Shown in pieces: positions 24,743-39,471 of a stretch of DNA of 64,000 bases. The position numbers were made by a program, and so were the translations under genes. The stretch covers positions 430,635 to 494,634 of the forward strand of contig VZTJ01003576.1 of the NCBI GenBank assembly GCA_013397795.1, given 5' to 3'. Every line of letters starts with the position of its first letter. Position 1 is the first letter of the stretch. A model generated the notes under the pieces. It was not told the origin of the DNA. It ran no database searches and saw only the letters and a program-made list of their open reading frames with translations. Source of the stretch: Orthonyx spaldingii. Taxonomy: Eukaryota; Chordata; Aves; Passeriformes; Orthonychidae.

Positions 24743-27599
24743 GTAATAGCTCAAGTCCTAACCTAGCAAAAGCTAATTGAAATGAAGGCAGAAAAAAAAA
24801 TCCCAGTAGCTTTCTTCCTAAATTGCAGAACTTCCGTAGAAAAATATGAAGGCAATATTTTTGTTTTATGTGCAAAAAGCCCCACATCTGAAATATAACC
24901 ATCGAAACTCAAATGCTTTCATATGAAACTGTCATCATGGTACTCCCATGGGAATATAGGCCTCATATTCCCATTCTCTTATAGAAACGTACATCTCCTG
25001 TGTTATAGCCTGGTTTCCTTTAGATGACATATCAGCCACAGCATCCTAAGGATAAAGAAGTACACAGTGATGAGTCCTAACCCAAGCTGCAGCTCCTGGG
25101 AGGCACTCAGTTTCAACTTGAATGGTTTAGGCATTTATCTTTCCCTTGAAAGAACTAAAATTTTCTATAAGGAGCAGAGCATTCGTTAAAAAAAGTTATT
25201 ATAAGTAATTTCAACTTCCACTAGAAAAAAGGACAAGGACAGCAGATGTCCATGCATAGTAAATTTAATGAATGAGATAAGGCACTGGTATGCCATGCTC
25301 CAAAGGAGATGTCACACATGTTGGTCCTGTTACAGAAATCATCTTCACTTCTCTTAAATGGATTTGGTGTCCAGTATGTATTTGAAAGAAAAAAGAGGGC
25401 AGGTAGAATTTAATAAATGCACTGAAGATATTATCTGTGTAATTATCCTGTGAAACCTACAGACTGTTTTGTATATGGAATGCCTTTCATTTTTTGATAG
25501 AAGAAACAGAGCAAGTTTCTTTTTATATGTTAATGCACAAGAGAAAAGGAATGTGGTTGTAAAATTATGTATTGACTTTATTATATGTCTAAGGTTTGCA
25601 AACTTAACAGTTTTCAAACTGTTTCCTATAGTATTTGTTGATAGGCTGTAGGGAAAACGGTCTCACAAGTGTGCTGCCCCTTTCATTTTTAGCCTTTAAT
25701 GCACTTTAAAAGGAATTGAAAAATAATTATTACCCACCTAAATAATAATTGTGGCTGAAAAGTTACAGCACGTACCACAGATAGAACTGATAACGGTATA
25801 GCTAAAGGTTAGTAGGGCAGTTTGCCAAAGTAAACAAGAATACTGTAAAGAAGTTTTGGGCTCCTGGGTTAGGGGTTTGTGTTACTAGTGCTCAGAAGCC
25901 AAAGGCCATATTGGGACACCAATGCAATGGAAGGTACCAGCCCTTGTTTGAAAATTGTTACGGTGATACAGTCAAAAAAGATGGTGAGTGTGATCTCAGT
26001 TTGTGTTAGTGTGATGTTGCTGCACTGGATTATGACCCAACTCTGAGAACAGGACTTGAACTTCTGATCCAGAGTCAGGAGTGATCACATGCTGTGTGTT
26101 CACATCCTTAACATGGGTGTACTCACTGTGTTCCCAGGTGATTACTTTCAGCTGTTTTGAAGCATTCAGAACATTCTTTGTTTAAAATTATGGTTGCATG
26201 GGAATAGGATATGAAGTATGCAAAACTCCATGATCTGACTGTAAAGAAGGTTGGTTGAGTCCTGTGAGAACACTAAGAAGGAATATTTATGCATAGGTCA
26301 TGAATATTATATCATTTAGACCAGGGCTTTCTGCCCTTCACCTAGCTTTGTGCTACTGTGTCTAGAAAGGTGTTACTTTATGAAAATACTGTCCTGACCA
26401 GTGAAATAAGGTCACAGCTGTTGAGATAGGCGAGATTTATGCATTCATAAAAAGGAATAAGCACTTCCATGTCGAGACTGCCATGTAATTCTGTGAGCAA
26501 AGGTATGAATAAAACCTGTTTTTCTATGAAAAAATGGCTTACAGCTCTAACACCCTTTTCCACTCTTGCTGACATAATATAGGCAGTTCCTTCTCAGATC
26601 CTTTCATCCTGGATTTTCCTTATCTCCCTACTCCCCCCTGTCCCTGGACCCTCCCTACATGTCCCCTGATTCCCACCACCGCCCACTCATAAGCAAGGCA
26701 ATGTGCACTGTGGCTCTTTTGGATCTGTATGTACCTTTTTTTCTCCCCTCTAAATATTTTTTAATTTTTTTTTTTAACCAGAAGTCTAAAAAATTTCTGA
26801 GGGGTTGAGTGAAAATGACTCGGTTGAGCACTACAAAAATAAAAAACTCAGGCAATGAACCCTTTTTTGTTTCCCTAGAGAATCAAGATTAAAATAACAA
26901 TCCTTTTGAAAGAAAACATTTGCATTTTAAAATGAAAATAGCTTGTGTGTTTATATCTTTTTCATTTGTTTCAGGTGATATTCTGGAAGCAAAGTTTATT
27001 GCTAGGAATGATTACCACCACAACAATTATGATTTTAGAAGTTATTGTCAGGCAGTGAATTTTAGATACTTAATCACCACTATTTGTACCCAGCCCACCT
27101 CAAACATATACTTGTGTAACTAGGCTACAGAAATTTATCATGTGACCTAAATACATCAATTTTTAAATTTGCTTGTTTTTAAGCAGTGTGGCAAGAATAA
27201 TTTGCAAAGATTATTTGGTGGGTACATCTGAATACCAAGTTCACCATTTTGTAAACAGAAAACTAAACAAAATTCATTGAATGAATTCCATGCTGTAAAT
27301 TATTTACCCAATTTTACTGCTACAGAATTTTGTACTCACAGCCTCAGTGCTTCTAATCTTGGACTTGGATGATGAACATAATATTTTCATTTGTCTCATA
27401 CTATTCATCCAGGGATGTTTATGCAGAAATATGGCTCAGAAAGAACAAAGATTCTCACATTTAACAAGTCAGACATAGAGGGCAAGCATAATGAGCTGTT
27501 GGATACAGACTAAAAATGCTTGGAGAGGGCTGAAGGGTGATGAGTTAGACATTCAGATTTCTTGTAAATCAAAGTAAGTGGCTATAACTGATGAGGTAG

Positions 27600-27830
27600 G
27601 GAAAGTTTATCCAATGGATGGAGGCACAGGTAAGAATGACACAAACAGATGATGTGCTCAGCAAATGAATTTCACAGCAGCATTTTGAATGCATGCCAAT
27701 GATGACAGATCACATTTGTCCAGGCTGAGGGAGAACATTGCAGTAATTGAGATGCATGGTGTTATGAGCCTGGGTGACAGTTTTAGCAATCTAGAAGAAT
27801 CTGTGTTTTAGAGAGTGAAACCTGGGAAAG
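27600..27830 (+). repeat. Probable ancient amniote interspersed repeat, class uncertain
   Basis: The order of attcacagcagcattttgaat, aggctgagggagaacattgc, agtaattgagatgcatgg and gagcctgggtgacagtttta resembles an old dispersed repeat I know from several amniote genomes. I cannot place it in a class with certainty. Confidence 0.35.
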
Positions 27831-30800
27831 AATCTGCTGACATATAGCCTTGGTGAAAAGATTAGGAGGGACACGTTTGTGATAATCACAGAAGGGCAAG
27901 AAGGTGAAAGAACTAAGATCTGGTGATGCATTTGGAAACTGACGCTGCTGACTATCAGAGCGAATTATATTTGGCTTGGAGTTGAGGAATGGGAGAAAAA
28001 GATGCTGTCAAGCAGGGCATGCAGTTCAGAGCAGTGTAGCTGCAGATGCTTGGCAAGCTGCTGTTTGTGGACATGCAAGTAGGATTGTGGACTCCAGGAA
28101 CAGAAGCCTTGGGAGAGATATCTCAGTAAATTTTGAAAGCTGTGGCTTTGGGTAAAATATGTGCTGGTTGGCCTGACTCTTTTGACCTGTTTTTCTCTGC
28201 ATCTGAGTTCCTATTTTTTGTGAGCGAAGTACAGGGAAATGAGGCTTCAGTTAAGCCATCTCTTTGTCAAATAAGCTATTTAGATATGCTGAAGCCATGT
28301 CTGCTGGCATTTAAAACTTAACCCTGCAGTCTGAAATCTTCCCTGTTTAAGATTCCTACAGCTTCTGTTTCTCCTTCATGGAATATGTGTTTGACACTGG
28401 CTCACCTAAAATACTTGTTTCTTGTTGAATCCTTCTGCCTTTGTAGGCCTGCTTTCTCAGCTCTTTTCCCCTCAGATTCCTTTCTGAAACAACATTTCCC
28501 TCTTGCACCCTTTAACTACTGTGTAAGGCAGCATTTACTGTGCCTATTTTTTTTGGCTGTTTGTGCACTGACTATGTGGCTATATATGTTGGCTGGGTAA
28601 TGTCAAGCCAAACAGAGTAGAACCAGGCCTGATCCTGTAGGTGTTAGTTTCTTTGTCCTTTCTCTAAACAGGGCAGCATTTGTCCTTGAAGATATTTCAG
28701 ATTTTCCCTGACACTATACTTCATTTTCTGTGAAGTGCTAAGTCCTACTTTCCATGTCTAAGCAGAGAGTCCTAAATGTTTTTTGAAAATGAACTGTGGT
28801 CAGCTGTCAGAATTTCTTTGCTATACATCTTTGTTGTAAAAATTTTAATCAAAAGTTTATTGAGTATTTATATGACAATATAATTACCTAGGTTAATTTT
28901 GCAGTCAGAATCCACAACTTTGTTATGTGAATTTCTGCTTTCTTTTCAGTTTCATTATTTGGCTAAACTGGCACTCTCTCTGAGTGGTACGACACGCAGC
29001 TTCCTTGAGCTTTTATTCCTGGCAGCATGATACACTTAGTATGTTAGATCTTTATTTTCTGTCTACAGCCTTGAGCCTATGTTTGCTCATTGTAAAGACC
29101 TGAGACTAAAAAATGATTTGAAATCTGGACTGTCCTGCAATCATTCAAGACTGATATTCACCAGTTTTGAAAAATGGTGTTTATATTTAGGTTGTGATAT
29201 AATGCTTTTAGGAACCTAATTTTAAACTCCCATTTTCTAAAAATATCACTTTACATTTTTGTACTGGTAGTTTAAGTTGCAGAAATCTGTATTCATTTTA
29301 CAGAAAACACTAGTACATTCTCAGTGCCATGAGTATCCCCTCTTGAGAGCTAATACATCTCGTATTCAAATACATGTTCTCAACTTACTATCAGTGCTAT
29401 AATGACTAAAGAATACTTCAATAAGTAGAGTCATGAGCTTCAGACTATTCTGAAGTTTTCCAGGCTTTATATTTCATCAGTTAAAAAACATAGTCTCCAA
29501 GTTTTCATATAAAATCTGTGGCCACTATTTTTGCCATCCTTCCAACCAGTTTTAGCCTTTTAAGTTCAGTGCAAATACATGGCCATTTTGAGAAGTTTTG
29601 AAATTCTAAACTTCTTCTTAGGCATTTGCAAAATGCAGGAAATCCAGTTAAGATATGTAAAATGATAGTGATACTCTTATGTGAGCAATATGATACACAT
29701 AAAATATTGCAAGATAACTTTTTTTAAAAATGGATAGGTGCAGTTCTGAGGATTATTGGTGCACTAGGTGTTGCTTGCTCCTGATAGTTTAAAGTCAGTG
29801 GATTTTGAATGTGTAATAGATGAAAATGGGTAATAGAAAAAAATTTCCATTGCCCAGAAGCTTGCTCGCTCTGTGGTGCCACCCAGCCTTCAGCACACTG
29901 CTCTGTTTGGGTGCCACCACAGAGGGTTCCTGAACCTTCTTTCTTCTCTGTTTTTGAGCAGGCTGTGGCACTTTCTCCTCCTTGAAGTCTTTGCCCGTGT
30001 GTGGACTGCTGGCACACTGGTGTGTCTCACTCCAAGATGAAGTCAGAGCAAAGCTGGGGGGTTGTCCCTTTGGGGAACTCAGAAGTGTTCTTGGGTTAAA
30101 TTAAGGAGCAAAAAGAAACCCTAAGAAAAAAAAAAAAAAAAGAAACACAAAAGGTTCCATGGATTTTCCCTGCAGATCTGCTGTAACACCACCCAAGAAC
30201 TCAAGAATATTTTAAGATTTCCCATTACTATAAGCATGTATTTTTCTCCAGCCTTGTGGACAATTTACACTTTCTGTCTTTAGGGAGATCTGCAAATGAA
30301 GCAAACAGACACTCAGGCTCCAGAAGAGTTATTCTTTGCTTTATAAACATACAGCCCTGCACAAAGCACTAAAATATCTGTGCACGTTCTCCTGCAATAT
30401 ATCACCCAAGAATCCTCTGAAGAGCCTAGGACTTCTGTTTCTGTATATAACTACTCCTCTATTTCTTCAGGAATACCATACTTGTATATAATTCCTTCTA
30501 TTTTTCATTTTTGTTTTCTTTTTTTTGTCTCTCTCCTTATACTTTTCTGTCATCTGGAAACCACACATTTGTTTGTAACTGTCTTGTTCCATTTCCCTCA
30601 AGTTGCGTGGGAGGCTTAGAGTCTATGTTCAGCTTACAGGTCCTGGAGTATTTTTCAAGTCCTCAGTTTGTATGTGAAACCCTTCACTTGAATAGGGCCA
30701 AGAAGGGTATCCTCCCTGCTCCATATTGAGGAGCAAGCCCACATGCTGTGGCTAGACAGCAATCATGGCTAAGGGCATTCCCTTTTGCAGCACATGGGTC

Positions 30801-33800
30801 TCCTTGATGCTATGTCCTTTGTTTTATTCTGTCAAGCTTTCCCACCTTCTAAATTTTAGTACCGCTGAGGAACTGGAGAAAACTAATTTCATTTTCCCTC
30901 CACCTTGGCTCTTTTCATTTTCAAGCAGTCTGGTATTGTGCTAGATCTAGAGGATACATAGCACAACCATGACAACATATGGCTGGACCTTCATATTCCA
31001 AGATGCAGCATTTTCATTCATGCAAATAGCATTCATAAACTGTCCTTTAATTTATTAAATTATTTAAGGGAACATGGAGGAAACTTAAGTTAATAGAAAC
31101 TAGATAACATAGGCATTTCAAGACACATAAATTAAAGCTTATGTAACCTTGAGGAAGATGTTGTGGTTCACTAGGAGTTTAAATACTAGGGTTACCTATA
31201 GCAAATTAAGACCACTCTTACATGTGGAGAAGGACAGTCACATTAAACTGAAATATGTGTCTTAGGTCATACATGATTATTTTAATATTTTCTTATTTTG
31301 CTAGACAGTTCTGTACTTTGACATTGCAATAAGGCAGAATGCCAGCCAGGACATTTTCTGTTCTTCAGAGATAATTGGTCTGATTTTCGCAATTTTGTAT
31401 TTGCCTACAGAAGACAGAAATCATTTATGCATTATGACTTTTGTATTCCCTAGCCATTGTGTGCAAACCTGATACTGATGTAATGTAGACTGCAAGTCTT
31501 CTGGCATGACTCTCTTTTAACTAGTGAAAAAAACCCCTATTTTAAAATACTAGGTAGTAATTCTACATGGCAAGTACTATTTAGTTTTTTCTTCTGTAAA
31601 GGAAGTAGCACTCTGAATTGCAGTGTAGATGAAAGAGTTCCTCCATGTATTTCATACTGAAAGATCTGTGCTTAAGACTGCTAAGTAGGTGCTATAGAAA
31701 GAGTTCAAATACAGCTCTTCATGCAAAATGCTCCTGAACTTGCCAGTATGTAACATCATTAAACTCACTAAAAATAAGATGCCCTCAGGCCTGGTAAGAG
31801 CAATTGCTTCATAATTTGGCTCCTGGGAAAGGAGCTTGGTTTTATAGGAAGTAACTTCTTTTAAAAGATGAGCTTTACAAGAAGAACAGAGTTCTGAACT
31901 TCATAGGTGGACACCTGTAACCCATCCCTTCTCACATGGGAGGAGTTTCCCTGAAGTATTTCCAAAGGCAGAATGTCATAAGTGTTGCAAAGTTACCTTG
32001 AAACTTGGGCACAAGGTTTCACTGCCTATGAGTTGATTTTGAAAACTTTAGAGACACAAGCTAAGACAGTGAAACATTAAGTAGAAACTGAAGGACATTG
32101 TTTGAAAACAAGTGTGTTCTTAAATCCTATCTTGAAAACGTTAAAATTCTTTCCAAACCAAAAAGTTTTCTATAATATACCAGGGATTTGGAAATCTATA
32201 AATAGTGCTTTCCTGCTGACTAGTATTGTTAAGCTTCACAGTGTAGCAAAATTCAACTGCTTCAAAGCTTTTCTGACAAATCTTTGCAGTAGAGTTAACA
32301 TGGAGAAAACTTCAAAATGTAAACAGGATTAGGCCTTAATTTGTATTCACACAACAGCAAAAAACCAAACAGGTTTTGGTTAATATAAAAAAGGACACTA
32401 TTCGCTCTTTGCTATGTAGACAGAAATGTGGATCTAGAGCTAACTCAGGATCAAGAATTCCTAGGCCAAGCTCAGAGGAGGCTTTTCTGACCTGCACTCA
32501 CACCACCTCCAGAGAAAGAGCACACACAAATAATCTCTCATGGAAATAACCTTATCTGGTTTCTCTCTGGCATGTTTATTTGTTATTTCTTTCCTTAGAA
32601 TCTGTATTTTAGATTAAATTACTTGTTCAATTCTTTGTACTGCTGCCCAAAATACTTCACATCTGCTCTCCCTCTGTTTAGTGATTAATAACATCCCCTG
32701 ACCTGCATGCCAAAATATGCATGCCAAGATCCAGGACTTTTTGAGCTAGACAGGATCTTGCTGTTTTGTTCACAAATGGCATCATAGCACTAGCAGTCAA
32801 CACACTCATGCAGTCCTTTTCCTGGCTTGGGGTACTTTATGGGAGCAGGAACATGCCCACTGTGGTGCACTTTGAAAGGCACAGAACTCGCCTAGAGTCT
32901 TCTGAGGGTTTCACAAACTGAGCCTGTGGCCCACATAAACCTGTTTTGCAGCCAATGTCCAGGAAAAGCATGCTGATGACAACATGGGAGGTGTCTTGCA
33001 TATCAAATGACAGTCTGGGCATGGAAACAGGCAATTAAGCAAAGATACACACATTTGCATCCTGCTGTACTAAATGGGAAAAAAAGAGGTTTACAGAATT
33101 CAGGATGGAATGTGTCATGCCCTGGAAATTCGTTTTTCTCTTCAGTTACTATAGAAAGAGTGTAGATGAGTAGATTAAATTGAAGCTTCATTTTTGTGTG
33201 ATGACACTTGATAATGTGAGTTCCATCATGAATGAGAATGTTGCAAGGTTCTTACTGATCTGCAGAGATATAGGGAAAACAATTTGGGTAGAAGGAAATA
33301 TGGGAGATGTCAATGACATCTTGAGGTAGAATATGGATATCAAATCAATCGTTCCTGTGATGAGTGCTGAGATTGCTGACTTAAAACTAAAATGGAGAGA
33401 ATCTCCATTTTCTTCATTCTGTGTCCCATACCAGTTAAAAAATTGTCCTGTTTGCTGCTGAGCTAGAAGTCATGGACAGGAATAATGAAGCCCCAATGAT
33501 AAGTGTGAAGCACCACTTTGCCATATACCATGCAAATACATTTCCTTATTCTCTTACTGTACAACTTAGGGCAGAAAACAAATGAAAGAAAAGCCCTTTG
33601 GGAGATAATAATAAATTCAAAGGTTTCCTTTACAACTGTACTTGCAAGAATTTCATCTTAAGGCTGACTTTCACTGTATTCCTTTAGAGGGAAGACATTT
33701 CAACTTTCATAAAAGAAATATATAATTTTGAGGTACTGTATACTCCAGTCTTGCAGATGGAATGAAATATGGATGAACAAGATAATGAACATTTTGTGAA

Positions 33801-35435
33801 GGCATAGGTCTTTAATGTGGTTCCTGATAATTTCCAGTGTCATGTCCATTCACATCCTGAATTTTGGCTTCATGCTGGGACAAAACTTATAAAACATCTC
33901 CTTTGATATTTATATGTCACCATGGAAATGCAGTCTGGGCATGCAGGAAGCTAAGATGTGCTCCGGTAAGTCTAGCCTGAGGAGCACATATAGAACTTAC
34001 TCTGACTTTGCTCCTTAAGAAACTAAATCCAGGTCTTCAAATCAAAATTAATATGCAAGAAGGCATTGATTTTGTTGTTGTGTCATCGTAAGAATCACTT
34101 AAGGTGATTCCTCCACTAAATGCTGTTCTGGATTAATCTCAAAGACTGGAAAAGAAACTGATGTGTGGAGTGTAGAAAGTTTTCCCACTGGTTCATCTGA
34201 CAATCTAGAGATCAGCTTTCCTAAAGGACTATTTGATTTCTCAGAACTTGCCATGTCCGTCTAAAACTGACCTGCCTCTGTGACCTTCCAAGTTCAAGCT
34301 GCTCTTCTACCTCTTCACATTGTCTTTCTTCTCTACAGTTCTGAGGTAGAGATGAAACTTTGATAATTTTAGTATAGAGTTAGTCATTTAGACTTATCCT
34401 CATAGTCAACAGAGGAAAGTTTGATTTTATAGGGTGTGAGATTCATCTTTTTCTAAAGGATATTCTTAGCACAGGTCAGATGACTGCAAGAGTTCCCATT
34501 CAGTTCATTGATTATGAAGAGAATTGAGAGTGAATAATTCATATTCAGATTGCTATAATAGACATATTTCTGCCTAGGTGAACTGAATCTCACCTGTGTA
34601 GTCTACATCTTAGCAGATTGCAGTCTGTATGGCTGAAATATTGCTTCTTCCCTGCTAGTGTCATCTACTTTTCATGTGCCTCATAGTTATTTAATCATGT
34701 TGTAGTTTGATGCTGTGTTATGTTTAATCCACAGAGTGTATTTTAACTGAATGAAAGGAACTTTCACTGCATTTTAATTTCTCACATACAATCAGCATCA
34801 ACCCAAGTTATTTCTTTCCTGCTTTCTTTGCTTTTTGTTATAGTGTCACTGGAGTAACTCCCATCACCACTAAGCATGGATATTCTGTTGTCTCTCAATG
34901 GGGTCCCTTACAATACTTTAGTTATTAATTCATAGCTTGACTTTCTATAAAATATACAAATGGATGTGATGATTATTGTCAAAACACCTCTGCATTGCTC
35001 ACTCCCATTGAAATGATCAGTAACATCACTAATAGCTATATTTGGGAACAGGGCATACCATATAGTTAAAGCCTGGATTACATTAGAAGCTGCCAAACTA
35101 GTGCATTATAATGGTCTGTGCTTGATAGTACTGAATGTGGCTGTTTGAAGAAGTACAAGATGCCTTGTGAGCTACTTATGAAATGTCAGGTACACACAGC
35201 AAACTTCTTTCTAGCAATTTCATTTTGAGATTTATGCCCTAAAATACAAAGATTATGTTCTTTATCCCCATATTTGCTGAAGCATCTATGAAAATCTTCA
35301 CTGTTTGCAGATATTTGATTGCTTTAAAGAGCTTCTTTTTATCTGAGTAAGAGTTTGTTGTCAGTAGGTTTCACAGGTTTCCCTGTTTCCTAATCCATAA
35401 GGATGCTGATACCATTTTTGTCTCTTTCTGTCTCA

Positions 35436-35955
35436 CCCTCCACCACTGTGGAGAGCCCACCTCTATTCCTTCAAGTGCCATGAAACCATCTCTGTTCCAG
35501 TCTGGACAAGCTCAGCTCTCCCAGCCCCTTTTCCCATGTGCTCCAGCCCCTACCATCTTGCTGGCCTGCACTGAATTGGATCCAGTTTATCTATCTCTGA
35601 CTTGTACTAAGGAGCCCCAGACTGGATATGATATCTGAATCTAATGAGTAGGGGGTCACTGGCACTTCCCCTGGTCTCTGTTCATACATCCAGGTTATCA
35701 TTGGCTTTGTTCCCCGAACTCATTGCTGGCACATGTGCCACTGACTGCCTAGCAAGACCCCTGGGGTCTCTCTCAATTCAGGAAGTTGCCTGTATCAGTT
35801 CCAGATAAATTCTTTCCTGGGAACAGGACTTTGCACATGTCTTTACTGAATTTCATAAGCTTCCAATTCATCCTGCCTGTACATGGCACTCAGGATGGCA
35901 GCCCTGCCCTAGAGCAAATTGACAAGTGATCTGTCCTCCCAGTTTGGCATCAACT
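35436..35955 (-). mobile_element. CR1 LINE, older internal fragment
   Basis: This diverged inverted CR1 retains the order seen in other copies: acttgtactaaggagcccc, a block on moving inland from the ORF2 end, then the ggcagccctgccctagagca and cctcccagtttggcatcaac segments. It lacks the 3' tail, and its divergence suggests an older insertion than the copy at 39.5 kb. Confidence 0.8.
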
Positions 35956-36846
35956 GTAGGTTGATTCAGGTGCAAATAAGGTTATTATCAGGAAAAACAC
36001 CCCACAAATTTTGTTATAAAAGACAGATATATTTAAAAATTCTAGATTTTTTTTCTACAAGCTGTATTTTGAAAAGTGTTAACTACTCAGTACACATTTT
36101 ATGCACCGATAATGCTGTGTCTGTATTTGAGTGGGAGAGGGTAGACATGCATAGGCAACAGGGAAAAGGAGATGCAGGTTAAGATGGAGAATAAGGCTCC
36201 TCAGTACAGGTAAAAAAAATGCCCACAAACAAAGTAAAAAAGTTAGTTAGAGAGAAAAGTTAAGTGATGAACAGACGAGCATTAAATAGCAATTAGCTAA
36301 ACAATTACCCCTTTCCCTGCTCATTATTTCTGTTTTCTTCACTCTCAAGCTCTTTGAGAGGACACTGATATAATTACAATGGCTGTTTGTTATTATCTCA
36401 ATTTTATAAAACAAAGTTCTATAGAGTATCTCCCAGCAGTAGGATAGTTTCAGGCAGATTACTCATATGTGATAAGAAACAATTTGGTAATGATCTTCTC
36501 TTCAGCTAAATATAGCATATACACTTTGTACACTGTGTCTGTAAATACAGTGTGGAGCACAGAGAAATTGTTTAATATTCCAAGTTTTTTTGCCAACTTA
36601 AAATTACAGTGATTATGAACACATACTTACTTAAGCAGAAATAAATATTTCTGGTGATTAAAATAACAGAAAGGGGGGAGACCACAAGCAGGATTTGATG
36701 CATATGGAAACTCAATTCAATTGAAAGAAACATCTGTTATTCTGTAAAAAGAAGGGTAAGAAATCAAGACATAGCTGAACAATATCCAAGTCTGGTTATT
36801 CTAGCTATACTTTATGTGTATGATACACTTATATAGATTATCTGTG

Positions 36847-36872
36847 TCAATGGAAATGGTCAATGGAAATGG
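36847..36872. repeat. 13-bp tandem duplication
   Basis: tcaatggaaatgg is present twice in a row without mismatch. Confidence 0.8.
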
Positions 36873-39471
36873 AAAATACACGTCAGTGGAAAATGCAAAA
36901 AAAAATTGAGCAGCATAATATGTTTTTCCTCAAACATGAACCTCTTCTGGAGGAAGAGAAGCCTTGAACAAACATTTGATATGCAATTCTTACATATTTG
37001 CTTTTCAAAGTAATCCTGTATTCTGGTCATCTGTGTGTAACAGGAGTATCCTGTAGTTCTTTATCCTGAACTGGAAGGCAGTCTAACTTTTTATTTCCAA
37101 TTTATTTTGACAAAAACACCATTGAGCAGGCTATAAGGGACAGTGACATAAATTATTTTAGGTTAAATGGGTGCTAAATATTACAACCCTTACGAGTGAG
37201 ATAATAAATACCTATGCAGCCCTGTGAGTATTTTGGAGATGGAAACAAGCGTACACAAGTACCCTTCATAGGAAGGTGAACGATCTACAAAAGACATGCT
37301 CTTAAGGATAGGTTTTCTTCCTGAAAGAAGACAGCAGTTTTTGAATTTCAGTCCCATTCTTGGTATATATTTAATTTTGATTGTAAACAAAGAAGCCTTA
37401 TTGATATAATTTAACCCATTAAAAAAGACACAAGCTGCTCTCAGACTTATTTGTGTCTCTTACATGAAAAAAATAGTAATGAGTACTGCATTGCAATAGT
37501 TCTAATACAAATTATATATTAGGCTTTCACAGGAAACCTGCTGAGAGACACAGGACTAAAACTAGAGCCAATTCTCCCTCCAGCTACTTCTTTCAACGTA
37601 TTTAATATTTCTGATTGAAGTAGGAATTTCAGATTAGAATTGTGACAGAGTGATCCCTGCAATTATATGTTTGTGTTTATTTCCAAGCTGTGCTTTGAAA
37701 AAGGTTCTAAGTAAGACACATTAGACTGTTTGAATTCCTGAATATTTTAGATGAAAAATCTGCCTGCCATTTCAGGTTTCACTTACAAAATGGTGTTTCT
37801 GCCCCATGTATGTCACTCTGTGAGATGAACTGTGACACCTCAGTTCCTTCGTTCCTTCTAGAAGGTCACAAACGTAATGACTGGTGCATATTCATGCATT
37901 CATGAGGAAGGATGCAAAGCAGGGATGTTGCTTCAATGTACCACATTTTCCCTTAAAAGCTGTCACTGAATCAACACCCTGACTTTATACCCACGGAACA
38001 TAATTTGGCCACAACTTCCAGTTTCTCAGGTTAATAACGTAAGACAACACAAGGTTTAGCTACTGGTAGTTGGAAGAGACCTTTTGGAACTGCCCAGGGA
38101 ACAGGTTATTAATCTCTGCTCTCTGGACACATTAGAATTGGAGATATTACGTTCTGACTTCTGTGCTACCAAATTGATCTGCAAGTCATATTCCATCTCA
38201 AATGGTTATGAATCAAGAAAAAGTGACTGTAAGACAATTACTACAGGGTTCACCTTCTGTAAAAATTACTGTTCATGTCTAAAGCAGGCATACAGAATCT
38301 ACTGAGGACTAACAGATGCTGGGTGTATAGAAAGGAGAAGATATTTGGTTTCTGCTGCAAGTGTTATGCATTATCACTCTTCAGTATTCAACAGTGTTGG
38401 ATAGTATTCAACTGTCTAGAAAGTTTTTCTGAACTGTAGAGTACACACAACCACTTCAAATAATTATTAACTTTAATATAGGATTTGTTGAGGGCCTGAC
38501 TGGAAAACATTTGGACATTTCCAATGACTTGAGAGTTACAGAAGGCTTTAGAGAAGGTTTTTGTCTAGCAGTGTAAGTAGCTGCAATATTTTCTGGATTC
38601 TTCATTTCTTAGTTAAGAGTAAAAATTCTATTATGCAGTTTTTATAGATTGATCTAATTTTGAAATCAAGGTTCAACTTCTTCTCTGTGGTGCTGTGTAT
38701 TAACTCCCAGTTAACGAAAGCTCCAGTGAAGCTGGCTATGGTAAGTGTAAATGAATGAAAAGGGATGAAAAGTTGGTAACAGTAGGCCAGGCTATCAGTG
38801 AGTAGCTAGAACTATTAAGAGCAATAAGAAACTATGGTTTAATTAGGAAAAAATATACTAAATCTTATTAATGGTAAACTCTCAGTCATACGCAAAAATG
38901 GCTTTAATATTCAGAACAGAATATATTTAATTTTTTAAAAGAAGCAGGATGAGGCATTCTAGTCTTACAATTGAAAGCAAAATATCTTTTCATGTGTATG
39001 TATCTAGGAAGGATATAAAAATCAAATATACTACCCCTAATGCATCTTAATAGTCACATTACAAAGTCAAAATTCAGAATCTAGTTTATCACGTGGTAGA
39101 GATTTCCTCTGGAGCTTCATTCCTGTATATCATAATCTTGAAGAGTATCAAATAGATCTGAGTGCAGCAATGTTTAGCACTTTGAGTAGTGCCTTCCTTT
39201 TCTTTTAATCCTATTGACATTTACCTGAATATTTATGAACTAGGTAGCTCTCTGTGTGCACAGTTTCAGTTTCAGGATCTACCCAGAGGATACTTGAGCA
39301 ACCTGTAAGCAGTGCTTTGTATTTCTAGTTCAATTTCTACTCCTCAGCTGAGACAAGAGAAATTCCCTTCTTCCCTCTGTGCATCTGACTCAGGGGGCCC
39401 AGCCTGAAATTCTGAAGTGCAATGTATCACTCTTATTGCAGTCTCTGTTTTAACGTCCTCATATACCCTTG

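Noticed and set aside
26920..27123. Open frame following a good acceptor-like site (tttgtttcag) in the A-B intron.
   Set aside because: No suitable donor follows in frame and the peptide has no similarity to the cyclase domain.
9638..31350. A shared 17-bp word, gcagaatgccagccagg, near 9639 and 31334.
   Set aside because: The flanks do not align, so it is most likely coincidence.
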